Below are positions 1-6,587 of a stretch of DNA of 11,333 nt, one piece after another; the first letter of the stretch is position 1, and each line of letters opens with the position of its first letter. Location of the stretch: contig BQMV01000141.1 of the NCBI GenBank assembly GCA_022181005.1, positions 1 to 11,333 on the forward strand, written 5' to 3'. The translations under genes and the position numbers were made by a program. The notes beneath the pieces are model-generated. The model did not search any database, was not told where the DNA came from, and saw only the letters and a list, made by a program, of their open reading frames with translations. The DNA is from Anaerolineaceae bacterium. Its GTDB lineage: Bacteria > Chloroflexota > Anaerolineae > Anaerolineales > Villigracilaceae.

Positions 1-298
1 CATCAAAGAGCGCGGCATCACGCTCGAAGTTAATCCGTGGAGCAACTATCTCACGAATTCCTTCCGCACGATTGAGGAGCATCCCCTGAAAAAATTATTC
101 GACCTCGGCGTGAAAGTGACCATCAACTCCGACGACCCCGAAGTGCTGGAAACGAATCTCAATAACGAATACCGTATTGCGCACGAAATTCTCGGCATGA
201 GCATGGACGAGATCGCCGCGTGCAATCGTTATGCGTACGAAGCCTCGTTTATTCCTGAAGACAAAAAGAAAAGAGTCTGGCAGGCTTATTTTCAATGA
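1..298 (+). CDS. add: adenosine deaminase, C-terminal part (5' end outside window)
   Basis: This is the C-terminal ~98 residues of an adenosine/adenine deaminase-type metal-dependent hydrolase, which converts adenosine (or adenine) to inosine (or hypoxanthine) in purine salvage in the cytoplasm. The open frame runs from base 2 with no start in the window. Visible hallmarks are LEVNPWSNYLT (family motif LE.CPTSN), then EEHPLKKLFDLGVKVTINSDDP. The Asp-Asp pair at 131-136 is the family's SDDP/TDDP motif: in characterised enzymes the first Asp binds the catalytic zinc and the second the substrate. The tail (NNEYRIAHEILGMS, then YEASFIP) is the usual end of the family. The stop overlaps the next gene's ATG by four bases (ATGA), so the two are probably translationally coupled. 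Adenosine versus adenine specificity cannot be decided because the substrate-binding N-terminal half is missing. Confidence 0.88.
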   Translation, partial: IKERGITLEVNPWSNYLTNSFRTIEEHPLKKLFDLGVKVTINSDDPEVLETNLNNEYRIAHEILGMSMDEIAACNRYAYEASFIPEDKKKRVWQAYFQ

Positions 299-729
299 CG
301 CGCGCCCATTTCCCCGTTGCGGTGCATCTATTTTTCTTTCGCGGAGACTGTGTTCTGCTGTTGCGGCGTTTTAATACCGGCTTCGGAGACGGCCAATACA
401 GCCTGCCGGCCGGGCATTTAGATGGCGGCGAAACGGTCAAAGAGGCGTGCATCCGCGAGGCGCTGGAAGAGATCGGCGTGCGCATTGAAGAATCGCATTT
501 ATCTTTTTCTGCGGTCATGCATCGTATGGAAGGCGATGAGCGCGTGGATTTCTTTTTCACGGTCGAAGCATGGGAAGGCGAGCCGTTCAACGCCGAGCCG
601 CAAAAATGCGACGATTTACGTTGGGCGAAAATAAACGCTCTGCCTTTGAATATGATTCCCTATGTGCGGCGGGCGTTAGAAAATTATCAAAAGGACGTTC
701 AGTTTGACGATTACTCGTCGCGAAGATAA
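295..729 (+). CDS. Nudix hydrolase
   Basis: A 144-residue Nudix protein, predicted to hydrolyse a nucleoside diphosphate linked to another moiety (for example a damaged or excess NTP) in the cytoplasm. The Nudix box GX5EX7REUXEEXGU is complete at residues 40-62: G40, E46, R54-E55, E58-E59, G61, V62. The paired glutamates would bind Mg2+ or Mn2+. The preceding QYSLPAG is the standard strand leading into the box, and the C-terminal DDLRWAKINALPLNMIPYV resembles small bacterial dNTP-type Nudix enzymes. The length is normal for a single-domain member. The ATG at 295 overlaps the upstream adenosine deaminase stop, so both are likely one operon of nucleotide metabolism. The 3' end overlaps the convergent diguanylate cyclase gene by 19 bases. 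The substrate cannot be read from sequence alone. Confidence 0.9.
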   Translation: MTRAHFPVAVHLFFFRGDCVLLLRRFNTGFGDGQYSLPAGHLDGGETVKEACIREALEEIGVRIEESHLSFSAVMHRMEGDERVDFFFTVEAWEGEPFNAEPQKCDDLRWAKINALPLNMIPYVRRALENYQKDVQFDDYSSRR

Positions 730-2155
730 GGCGCTTTCTTTCGGCGGTTGTAATAAACGTCCTTGTTCTTATACATGTCGTCGTCGGCGAGGCTGACGAA
801 CTTCAACAGCGAGGCGCCCGGCGCGCTGGTGGACGCGCCGAGAGAAAAACTCAACGGCGGGTTGCGATAATATTTGTTGTTGATCGCCGTTAGCGCGTCT
901 ATACGTTCGATCATTTCTTTTGATTTTTGCGCGTCTTCGCCGGGCAGAATAATGATGAACTCATCGCCGCCAATGCGCGCCGCGATCATCCTGTCTTCAA
1001 GACTGGCTTTCAACACTTCGGCGGCGCGGCGAATCAACTGATCGCCCGCGCTGTGGCCGAACGAATCGTTGACCCGTTTCAATCCGTTCAGGTCTGCGAT
1101 AATGAAACTGGTCGGGTCTATGCGGCTGGCGTCCAACTTATGTAAAATTTCTTCGAAAAAAGCGCGATTGTACAAGCCGGTCATGGCGTCGTGCGTGCCG
1201 AGATAACGTAAGTAGTCTTCGGCTTTTTTGCGCGCGGTAATATCCTGCAAGGCGACCAAGACCCAGGCGAAATCGTTTTCGTGCCCTGGCATCAGCGTCC
1301 AATGTATGTGGACGTTTACGGGTTTGCCGTGCAGCGAATAGTTGACGCTTTCGCGTTCGAAGTAGGTCTTGCCTTCCCACATGTCTACTAATTCGTTTTG
1401 AAAATGTTCTCCCATATCGTCATGGAAAACTTCTTTCAGGTTTGCCAGCAGCGTTTCCTTGTCGGCGGCTTCAAACAGATCGAGCGTTTTCTGATTCACG
1501 TCGAGGACGCGAATCAGCCCCGTGAATTGGCGCACCGCCTCAGGATTCGCGGCGAGGTAGCGTTTCAGATCCGTAACGCCTTGCGCGCGCAACGCGTCGA
1601 ATGCCTTTTTGATCGCGGTATAGTCTTCTTCCCACAGCGAGATGGGCGCATGTTTGAATAATTTTTGGGCGCGCGTTTCGGCTTTTTTCAGCGCGGTAAT
1701 GTCTTCGATGGAAACCATTACGCACGACCAATTCTCTGCGCATTCGGGTAAGATGCGCCAATACAGGCGGATGTGAAGCGCTTCGCCGCTTAGGGTGTAA
1801 TTGATTCCTTCGCCGCTCCAGTCGTGTTTGCCGTTCCAGAGCGCCAGCAGTTCGTCGCGGAAGTGGAGGTCCATCTCGTCGCGAAAAATTACGCCGAGGT
1901 TGGCGATGAGCTCGTCCTGATTCTTCGCTCCGAACATTCGCAGCGTTTCAGCGTTGACGCGCTTGACCTTGATGCGTCGCACGCTGTCAGCGATCTCCTC
2001 GGGATGTTGATCGAGATAAGAGTTTAAATCTACAATGCCTTTCGCTCGTAAAGCGTCAAAAAAAGTTTAATGGCGGAATAATCTTCTTCCCAGAGCGAGA
2101 TCGGCGCGTATTCAAAGAGACTTTTGAAATGGCGGTCAAGCGCAGACTTGGGCAT
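711..2155 (-). CDS. PAS-PAS-GGDEF diguanylate cyclase, one-base frameshift near the N-terminus
   Basis: A predicted cytoplasmic sensor that makes cyclic di-GMP from two GTP. The true start is ATG at 2155-2153, preceded by AAAGGAG six bases upstream. This frame stops after 41 codons (TAG at 2032-2030), but the continuation lies in another frame through the 7-A run at 2058-2064; an eighth A would give a 481-residue protein. Restored domains: PAS-like unit 1 (about residues 10-155) and unit 2 (about 165-310), tandem copies that both begin with APISLWEEDY and end near D-I-T-A-x-K-K-A-E. A GGDEF domain follows (about 320-475) with DLNGLKRVND, an intact GGDEF at about 396-400, and ADDDMYKNK. The RxxD inhibitory site expected just upstream of GGDEF is absent. 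No membrane segments are seen. Without repair, only an internal start such as GTG at 1982 (423 residues) would give product. The ligand sensed by the PAS units is unknown. Confidence 0.85.
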
Positions 2156-2173
2156 GGCGTTCTCCTTTAACGC

Positions 2174-2179
2174 ATTATA
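2174..2179 (-). promoter_or_regulatory. promoter -10 box of the diguanylate cyclase gene
   Basis: The minus strand reads CTGTATAATGCG, an exact TATAAT whose predicted transcription start (about 7 bases on) leaves a leader of roughly 12 bases containing AAAGGAG before ATG 2155. No good -35 hexamer is found at 16-18 bases. This suggests the gene can be transcribed separately from the GNAT gene upstream of it on the same strand. I saw no hairpin terminator in the 100-base gap between the two genes. Confidence 0.6.
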
Positions 2180-2255
2180 CAGCGAAGATCAAGAGAACGC
2201 TTGCGGCGCCCCTTCTGGAAGCGGCAAAAAAGGCGGCTAAAACGGAACTTCAATC

Positions 2256-3113
2256 TTATTGCAACGTGGCTTCGCCGTGAGAGAGCGCGTAGAAACTCCT
2301 GCCGCTGTCGAAGATGAAATCGGTGATGATATAGCCGCAAGCGAACGAAAATTCAAACGCTTCGCGTGCGAAGAAACGCCAGTCGCGGGCGAGCGGAAAA
2401 TCGTCCGCTTTGAGCGCCTCGAAGTCGGAAGGGATTTCAATCAAGGCGAGTTTGCCTTCAATTGGGGAGAAGTGTTCGGGCGGACGCAACCAGATTCCTG
2501 TTGCAGACGGAGCCGCGTAGAGAGGCTGCAGGTCCGCTTTTAGAAAATCGTCCAGCGTGAGCGGTTTTCGAGCGCGCGCGCCAAGCCGGCGTTCGACGCG
2601 ACGCGTGTTAATCCACCAATCCATTTGAAAACGGTCGGAGGGCAAGCCGGCGTTGAGACCGTCGCGCATAACGCCATATTCCGCACGGCGATATACATTG
2701 CAGACTGCGCCAAGTTTGACGATATTGAAATGGGCGTTTCGGCTGAGCAACGGATCGTAGGTCCAGGTGGCATGGTCGAGACCTTGATATCGGATCATCT
2801 GCCATTGTGCGCGCTTGAGCGTGAAGCCAATATTTGAATCGCGGTAGGCGGGAAGAATTCCCAGCATGTGCGAGCAATGTTTCGCGCGCGCGCCATCCGG
2901 CGTGGCGTCTAAGCCGGGGAAACCGAAGACGAAGCCGGTTAACTGCCCGTCTATGTACGCACCGAGGACAAGTCCGCCGTTGTGGACGGCGGTCATTAGC
3001 ACATGCACAGGAACGACGTCGGTTTCGCTGCCAGGCCAGATTTCGCGCTGCAGGGTTTCAATGGCAATCATTTCTTCAGGAGTTTCGATCAATTTTATGA
3101 TGGGGGCGGGCAT
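2256..3113 (-). CDS. GNAT-fold acetyltransferase, COG3375 type
   Basis: A 285-residue protein resembling the predicted GNAT acetyltransferases of COG3375, whose substrate is not established. Residues 1-110 carry the GNAT core: IETLQREIWPGSETDVVP near residues 18-35, and an acetyl-CoA pyrophosphate-loop-like segment LGILPAYRDSNIGFTLK at 84-100. Residues 118-170 contain the hallmarks I associate with this group: YDPLLSRNAHFN, KLGA, an AEYGVMRDGLNAGLPSDRF stretch, then W-W-I-N. The remaining ~110 residues are a second domain with no motif I recognise. The ATG at 3113 follows a weak AAGG. It begins 17 bases after the SDR gene stops, so the two are probably co-transcribed. No signal peptide or membrane helix is visible. 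The acetyltransferase label rests on family resemblance; activity is inferred. Confidence 0.8.
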   Translation of the reverse strand: MPAPIIKLIETPEEMIAIETLQREIWPGSETDVVPVHVLMTAVHNGGLVLGAYIDGQLTGFVFGFPGLDATPDGARAKHCSHMLGILPAYRDSNIGFTLKRAQWQMIRYQGLDHATWTYDPLLSRNAHFNIVKLGAVCNVYRRAEYGVMRDGLNAGLPSDRFQMDWWINTRRVERRLGARARKPLTLDDFLKADLQPLYAAPSATGIWLRPPEHFSPIEGKLALIEIPSDFEALKADDFPLARDWRFFAREAFEFSFACGYIITDFIFDSGRSFYALSHGEATLQ

Positions 3114-3130
3114 AGGCTAAACCTTCGTAT

Positions 3131-4063
3131 TTATCGTAACCGCAGAGATTCTTGCAGCCTTTGCCAAAGCGGTTTGCGGACAAGATAGTTAAGCTGGTAC
3201 GAAAAACGCGCCGGCATGAGACCAAAGATGCGCGTTAGGTTATCCACCGGGCAAGTGCGATTAGCTGAAATATAGTCCAGCCAAAATGAGGAAATATAGA
3301 CGTGTGGAAAGAGCGGATCTAACGCGTTGAATAACGCGTGCGTTATAGGAAGCGACAGCGGGAACAGCAGGCGTTTAGCGTGGGCGGCGGACATCAGCGT
3401 CTCAATGATTTGGCGGAATGTAAAATATTCGCCGCCGCCGATCTCGTACGTCTCATTGAGCATTTCGGGGTCTTGCAACGCCCACAGTAACGCGGTGACA
3501 AGGTCTTCGACCCACAATGGTTGAAGCAATGTGAGTCCGCCGCCGGGCAACGGAAAGAAAAGCGGAAATGCGCGCAATGCGGCGGTAAGCTCGTTCGTGA
3601 AGCGGTCTTCAGCGCCGAAGACAACCGTGGAACGGACGATCGTATATGGCGTTCCGCTTTTACGGATAGCCTCTTCGGCAATGCCTTTGGCTTTGTGGAC
3701 GGGAAACGCCGAAGCCCGGTTTGCGCCGACGTGGCTGAGGAACAGTAAGCGCTCCAGTCCGGCGTCTTTTGCTGCATCCGCAAGAATGCGCGTTCCCTCA
3801 ACGTCGGTCGCTTGTAGATCGCCGCGCCGACCATAGCCTGCCGCGCTGGCAAGGTGAACCGCCTGACGCACTCCGCGCAAGGCGGCGCGCACGCCTCTCG
3901 CATCGTTGAGACTGGCGACTGCCACCTCAACCGGCACGCCTTTGGGCAGACGTGGCGAACTTGCAGAGGGACGCAACAACACGCGCACTTCTTGTCCTGC
4001 TTCAGAAAAGTGACGTACGAGCGCGCGACCGATGAACCCGGTCGCGCCGGTAACGAGAATCAT
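3131..4063 (-). CDS. atypical SDR, NAD(P)-dependent epimerase/dehydratase-like (NDUFA9-like)
   Basis: A 310-residue Rossmann-fold protein of the atypical short-chain dehydrogenase group. The dinucleotide-binding motif TGATGFIG (residues 5-12, GxxGxxG) opens the protein, so ATG 4063 must be the start. Further core landmarks are the HLAS segment near residues 70-73, LLFLSHVGANRAS near 106-118, and the active-site helix. Where classical members have YxxxK, this protein has V122-H-K-A-K126, so the catalytic Tyr is missing while the Lys is kept. TPYTIVRSTVVFG (about 138-150) and a PLWVEDLVTALLWAL stretch are typical of NDUFA9-like and NmrA/epimerase-like relatives. Such proteins often bind NAD(P)H without classical redox chemistry, for example as quinone-related or regulatory factors; the role here is unknown. 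It is the first gene of a minus-strand pair with the GNAT gene and diverges from mvaD. Confidence 0.82.
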   Translation of the reverse strand: MILVTGATGFIGRALVRHFSEAGQEVRVLLRPSASSPRLPKGVPVEVAVASLNDARGVRAALRGVRQAVHLASAAGYGRRGDLQATDVEGTRILADAAKDAGLERLLFLSHVGANRASAFPVHKAKGIAEEAIRKSGTPYTIVRSTVVFGAEDRFTNELTAALRAFPLFFPLPGGGLTLLQPLWVEDLVTALLWALQDPEMLNETYEIGGGEYFTFRQIIETLMSAAHAKRLLFPLSLPITHALFNALDPLFPHVYISSFWLDYISANRTCPVDNLTRIFGLMPARFSYQLNYLVRKPLWQRLQESLRLR

Positions 4064-4070
4064 AGAGGAA

Positions 4071-4076
4071 ATTATA
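4071..4076 (-). promoter_or_regulatory. extended -10 promoter of the SDR gene, predicted leaderless
   Basis: The minus strand reads TGCTATAAT, a full extended -10 element (TGn plus exact TATAAT). Only seven bases (TTCCTCT) separate it from ATG 4063, so transcription should begin at or within a base or two of the start codon and leave no room for a ribosome binding site. None is visible upstream. A recognisable -35 is absent, as often tolerated by extended -10 promoters. Confidence 0.65.
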
Positions 4077-4115
4077 GCAGAGCCAAAATTGCCGATCGTC
4101 GTCTAAAAACGTTCG

Positions 4116-4124
4116 TGGTACACT
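4116..4124 (+). promoter_or_regulatory. possible extended -10 promoter of mvaD
   Basis: TGGTACACT gives a TGn plus a 4-of-6 -10 match (TACACT) located 36 bases before the mvaD ATG. The predicted start would leave a leader of roughly 30 bases. No convincing -35 hexamer. It is the best candidate in the 96-base divergent gap shared with the SDR gene, but weak. Confidence 0.3.
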
Positions 4125-4159
4125 GACGCTAATCAATATCGAAAAGGCAACCGCCTACT

Positions 4160-5146
4160 ATGACCGTTTCTACTGCAACCGGCGTCGCTTGCGCCAACAT
4201 CGCCCTTATCAAATATTGGGGCAACCGCGATAATGATCTGCGTTTACCCGTCAACGGCTCCATTTCAATGAATCTGGATGGGTTGGTTACTACAACGACG
4301 GTGACTTTCAACGCTTCGCAGCGCGATACGCTTACAATCAATGGCGGCGAAATAACGGGCAAAGGTCTCGAACGCGTTTCGCGCATTCTTGATCTCATCC
4401 GCGCAACGGCGAATATTAACGAAAAGGCAGACGTGATCAGCGAGAACAATTTTCCCGCCGGTGCGGGAATTGCCTCGTCTGCCTCGGCGTTCGCCGCATT
4501 GGCGTTGGCAGGGAGCAAAGCCGCCGGCTTAGATTTAAGCGAACGCGAACTTTCGCGCCTTGCACGGCGAGGATCGGGCTCGGCTTCGCGTTCCATCCCC
4601 GGCGGATTCGTCGAGTGGCAGGCTGGCGCAAACGCTGAAGATTCGTTTGCGTTCTCGATCGCTTCGCCGGCTCAATGGAATCTAGTGGATCTGGTCGCTA
4701 TCGTCAGCGCCGCGCACAAAACGACCGGCTCGACGGAGGGGCACGCGGTCGCTCCCACCAGCCCGCTTCAGGCTGCGCGCGTTAACGATACGCCGCGCCG
4801 GCTTGAGATATGCCGAACAGCCATCTTGCAAAAAGATTTTAACGCGCTGGCGTCCATCGTCGAATTGGATTCGGACATGATGCATGCGGTGATGATGACG
4901 TCTACTCCCGCGCTTCATTATTGGAAGCCTGCTTCGCTCGCGGTGATGACGGCTGTGCGCGCATGGCGAACGGATGGACGCCCCATCTGTTACACAGTGG
5001 ACGCTGGCGCGAATGTGCATGTGATCACGGTTGAATCGGAAGCGCGCGCCGTTGAAGAGAACCTGCGCGCGCTCGCCGGCGTGAACGATGTGTTAATCGC
5101 GCGCGTAGGCGGCGCGGCAAGACTCGCAGCAAATGGCGATTCTTAA
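4160..5146 (+). CDS. mvaD: diphosphomevalonate (or phosphomevalonate) decarboxylase, GHMP family
   Basis: A 328-residue cytoplasmic enzyme of the GHMP kinase superfamily, predicted to carry out ATP-dependent decarboxylation of mevalonate 5-diphosphate to isopentenyl diphosphate, or of the monophosphate to isopentenyl phosphate. Landmarks: ANIALIKYWGNRD (residues 12-24), the ATP-binding glycine/serine loop FPAGAGIASSASAFAALA (98-115), ARRGSGSASRS (135-145) with R144, an HKTTGSTEGH segment (186-195), and TVDAGAN (279-285) with the catalytic Asp at D281. Length matches the family. N22 stands where yeast and human enzymes have the Lys of YWGK, and S143 replaces the usual Cys. The ATG at 4160 has an AAAAGG twelve bases upstream, a distant fit. 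No other mevalonate genes are in the window. The family is certain; the choice between di- and monophosphate substrate is open, since Roseiflexus, also Chloroflexota, is known to use the monophosphate route. Confidence 0.9.
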   Translation: MTVSTATGVACANIALIKYWGNRDNDLRLPVNGSISMNLDGLVTTTTVTFNASQRDTLTINGGEITGKGLERVSRILDLIRATANINEKADVISENNFPAGAGIASSASAFAALALAGSKAAGLDLSERELSRLARRGSGSASRSIPGGFVEWQAGANAEDSFAFSIASPAQWNLVDLVAIVSAAHKTTGSTEGHAVAPTSPLQAARVNDTPRRLEICRTAILQKDFNALASIVELDSDMMHAVMMTSTPALHYWKPASLAVMTAVRAWRTDGRPICYTVDAGANVHVITVESEARAVEENLRALAGVNDVLIARVGGAARLAANGDS

Positions 5147-5224
5147 TTAGCGATTCTGCGCACGGACATCACGGAAGAAGCAAAAGAAAACCGTAGGATG
5201 GAATCCGTGTCCAAAAGATTTTAA

Positions 5225-5241
5225 TCGGGGCGATTCCCCGA
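5225..5241 (-). terminator. short hairpin downstream of the class V aminotransferase gene
   Basis: TCGGGG and CCCCGA form a 6-bp stem around a 5-base loop. Read on the minus strand it lies 13 bases past the aminotransferase stop and is followed by ATTAAAATCTTTT, a broken U-rich tail. This fits a modest intrinsic terminator for that gene. On the plus strand, where mvaD ends 79 bases earlier, the hairpin lacks a T run. Confidence 0.45.
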
Positions 5242-5253
5242 GAGTCGCTGAAT

Positions 5254-6513
5254 TTATCGCGTCGCTCGTTCCAACGCTTCCCCAAATTTTTCCAATTCAG
5301 CCAGCGTGTTGTAATGCACCGGTCCCACGCGAACCATGCCGCCGGCTTCGAGTAAACCGAGTCGCTCCACGATCGCCAGCGCGTAATTATGCCCGTTCCA
5401 GACGTAAATGTGCTCGTCGCCGATCGCTTTTGCGAGCCGCTCGGGGTCTTTTCCTTTTACTGTAAATGAAACCGTCGGCACGCGCTCATCTAACCGACTC
5501 GAATCAACGATGCCGTATATGCGGGTTCCTTTCGTCGCTTCCACGATCTCGATCAGTTTTCTGGATAGTTCCATCTCGTATGCATGCATTGCAGACATGC
5601 CCTTTTTCAACTCCAGCTTGCGTCCGCTGAAACCCGCCCGCTCCCAGAGCGGCGCATACTCCGCTCCAAATTGTTTCCCCAGCCATTCGAAGTATTCTAA
5701 CGCGCCGAGCACGCCCGCGATGCCTTCATGATTCTGTGTGCCAGTCTCAAATTTAGACGGCAGTTCGTTCGATGCCGGGCGCACCTTGTACGCTTTCAAT
5801 TCGTTCAACAGGTCGAATTTTCCGTACAGCGCCGCCGCATGCGGACCGAAGAATTTATACGACGAACAAACTAGAAAATCGCAGTCAAGGTCCTGCACGT
5901 CAATGGGTCCGTGCGGCGCGTATTGCACCGCATCCACATAAGTAAGCGCGCCGGCTTCTTTTGCCATCTTTGTTAATGTCTTCGCCGGGTTGACCGTTCC
6001 CAACAGATTAGACGCGTATCCAAACGCGGCGATCTTGGGTTTCTTCTCCAGCGCTTGCGCGAAACTATCCAGATCAAGCGTGCCGTCTTCCACGTCAAAA
6101 TCCACCCAAAGCAGGTTGCAGCCTTTGTCTTCGGCGATTAGCATCCACGGCGAAATGTTCGCGTCGTGATCCATGCGCGTCACGAGGATATTATCGCCGG
6201 CTTGTAAGCCCCGCGCCAATGAACGTGAAATGTGCAGGGTGAGCGTGGTCATATTGTTGCCGAAAATGATCTCTTCGGGACGCGAAGCGTTGAGGAAGTC
6301 CGCCATGGCGGCGTGCGCCTCATGTAGGGTCTCGTCAGATTTTCGGCTGGTCTCGAACTGCCCTTCATGGTTGGCGTTATTTTCAAGTAGATAACGGTTG
6401 ATGCGGTCTAGGCTGGGTTTGGCGATCTGGGTTCCGGCGGGGTTATCGAGAAAGATAGCGGGACGATCAAGCGCGGGAAACTGCTGACGTATACGCTGGA
6501 CATCGAACGACAT
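5254..6513 (-). CDS. class V aminotransferase, cysteine desulfurase-like (VC1184-type)
   Basis: A 419-residue fold-type I PLP enzyme resembling the 'cysteine desulfurase family, VC1184 subfamily'. The start is ATG 6513, with GAGGAG seven bases upstream; an upstream in-frame extension to 6573 is rejected because it has no such site. Landmarks: FLDNPAGTQ (21-29), MDHDANISPW (114-123, the equivalent of the SufS EHHAN.VPW region), DAVQYAPHGPID (194-205) with D194 for the pyridine nitrogen, and CSSYKFFGPH (216-225) with K220 as the predicted Schiff-base lysine. The C-terminal loop that carries the sulfur-accepting Cys in SufS/IscS is absent: the chain runs GGMVRVGPVHYNT directly, and no Cys occurs after C216. 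A true desulfurase activity is therefore doubtful; a lyase, transaminase or epimerase reaction is possible. It stands alone with no suf/isc genes nearby and diverges from the universal stress gene. Confidence 0.85.
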   Translation of the reverse strand: MSFDVQRIRQQFPALDRPAIFLDNPAGTQIAKPSLDRINRYLLENNANHEGQFETSRKSDETLHEAHAAMADFLNASRPEEIIFGNNMTTLTLHISRSLARGLQAGDNILVTRMDHDANISPWMLIAEDKGCNLLWVDFDVEDGTLDLDSFAQALEKKPKIAAFGYASNLLGTVNPAKTLTKMAKEAGALTYVDAVQYAPHGPIDVQDLDCDFLVCSSYKFFGPHAAALYGKFDLLNELKAYKVRPASNELPSKFETGTQNHEGIAGVLGALEYFEWLGKQFGAEYAPLWERAGFSGRKLELKKGMSAMHAYEMELSRKLIEIVEATKGTRIYGIVDSSRLDERVPTVSFTVKGKDPERLAKAIGDEHIYVWNGHNYALAIVERLGLLEAGGMVRVGPVHYNTLAELEKFGEALERATR

Positions 6514-6552
6514 GTTTATACTCCTCTTATGGAATTCAAAATAAGTGTACTG

Positions 6553-6558
6553 TATAAT
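6553..6558 (+). promoter_or_regulatory. promoter -10 box of the universal stress protein gene
   Basis: CTGTATAATGCA holds an exact TATAAT 29 bases before the ATG. The predicted start leaves about 23 bases of leader carrying AAAAGGAGG, a strong ribosome binding site ending four bases before ATG 6588. No clear -35 is seen. GTATA at 6552-6556 and TATAC at 6566-6570 form a small inverted repeat straddling the start region, a possible but unproven operator. Confidence 0.6.
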
Positions 6559-6587
6559 GCAATTGTATACCACGAAAAGGAGGCGAT

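Noticed and set aside
2205..2255. Possible terminator after the GNAT gene (CTTCTGGAAG, GGCGCC, and a T6 run on the minus strand)
   Set aside because: The palindromes are too short to form a hairpin with a usable loop, and the T run does not follow a stem.
2256..3120. Several plus-strand open frames within the GNAT and SDR genes
   Set aside because: They are out-of-frame shadows without ribosome sites or protein motifs; the minus-strand frames have intact domain signatures.
5161..5209. CACGGA repeated at 5161-5166 and 5170-5175 with TCCGTG at 5204-5209 as a possible mvaD terminator
   Set aside because: The stem is only six bases with a 28-base loop and there is no T run after it; probably chance.
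6514..6573. Longer start for the class V aminotransferase at 6573
   Set aside because: ATG 6513 has GAGGAG at ideal spacing and begins where family members begin; the extension is AT-rich promoter DNA.
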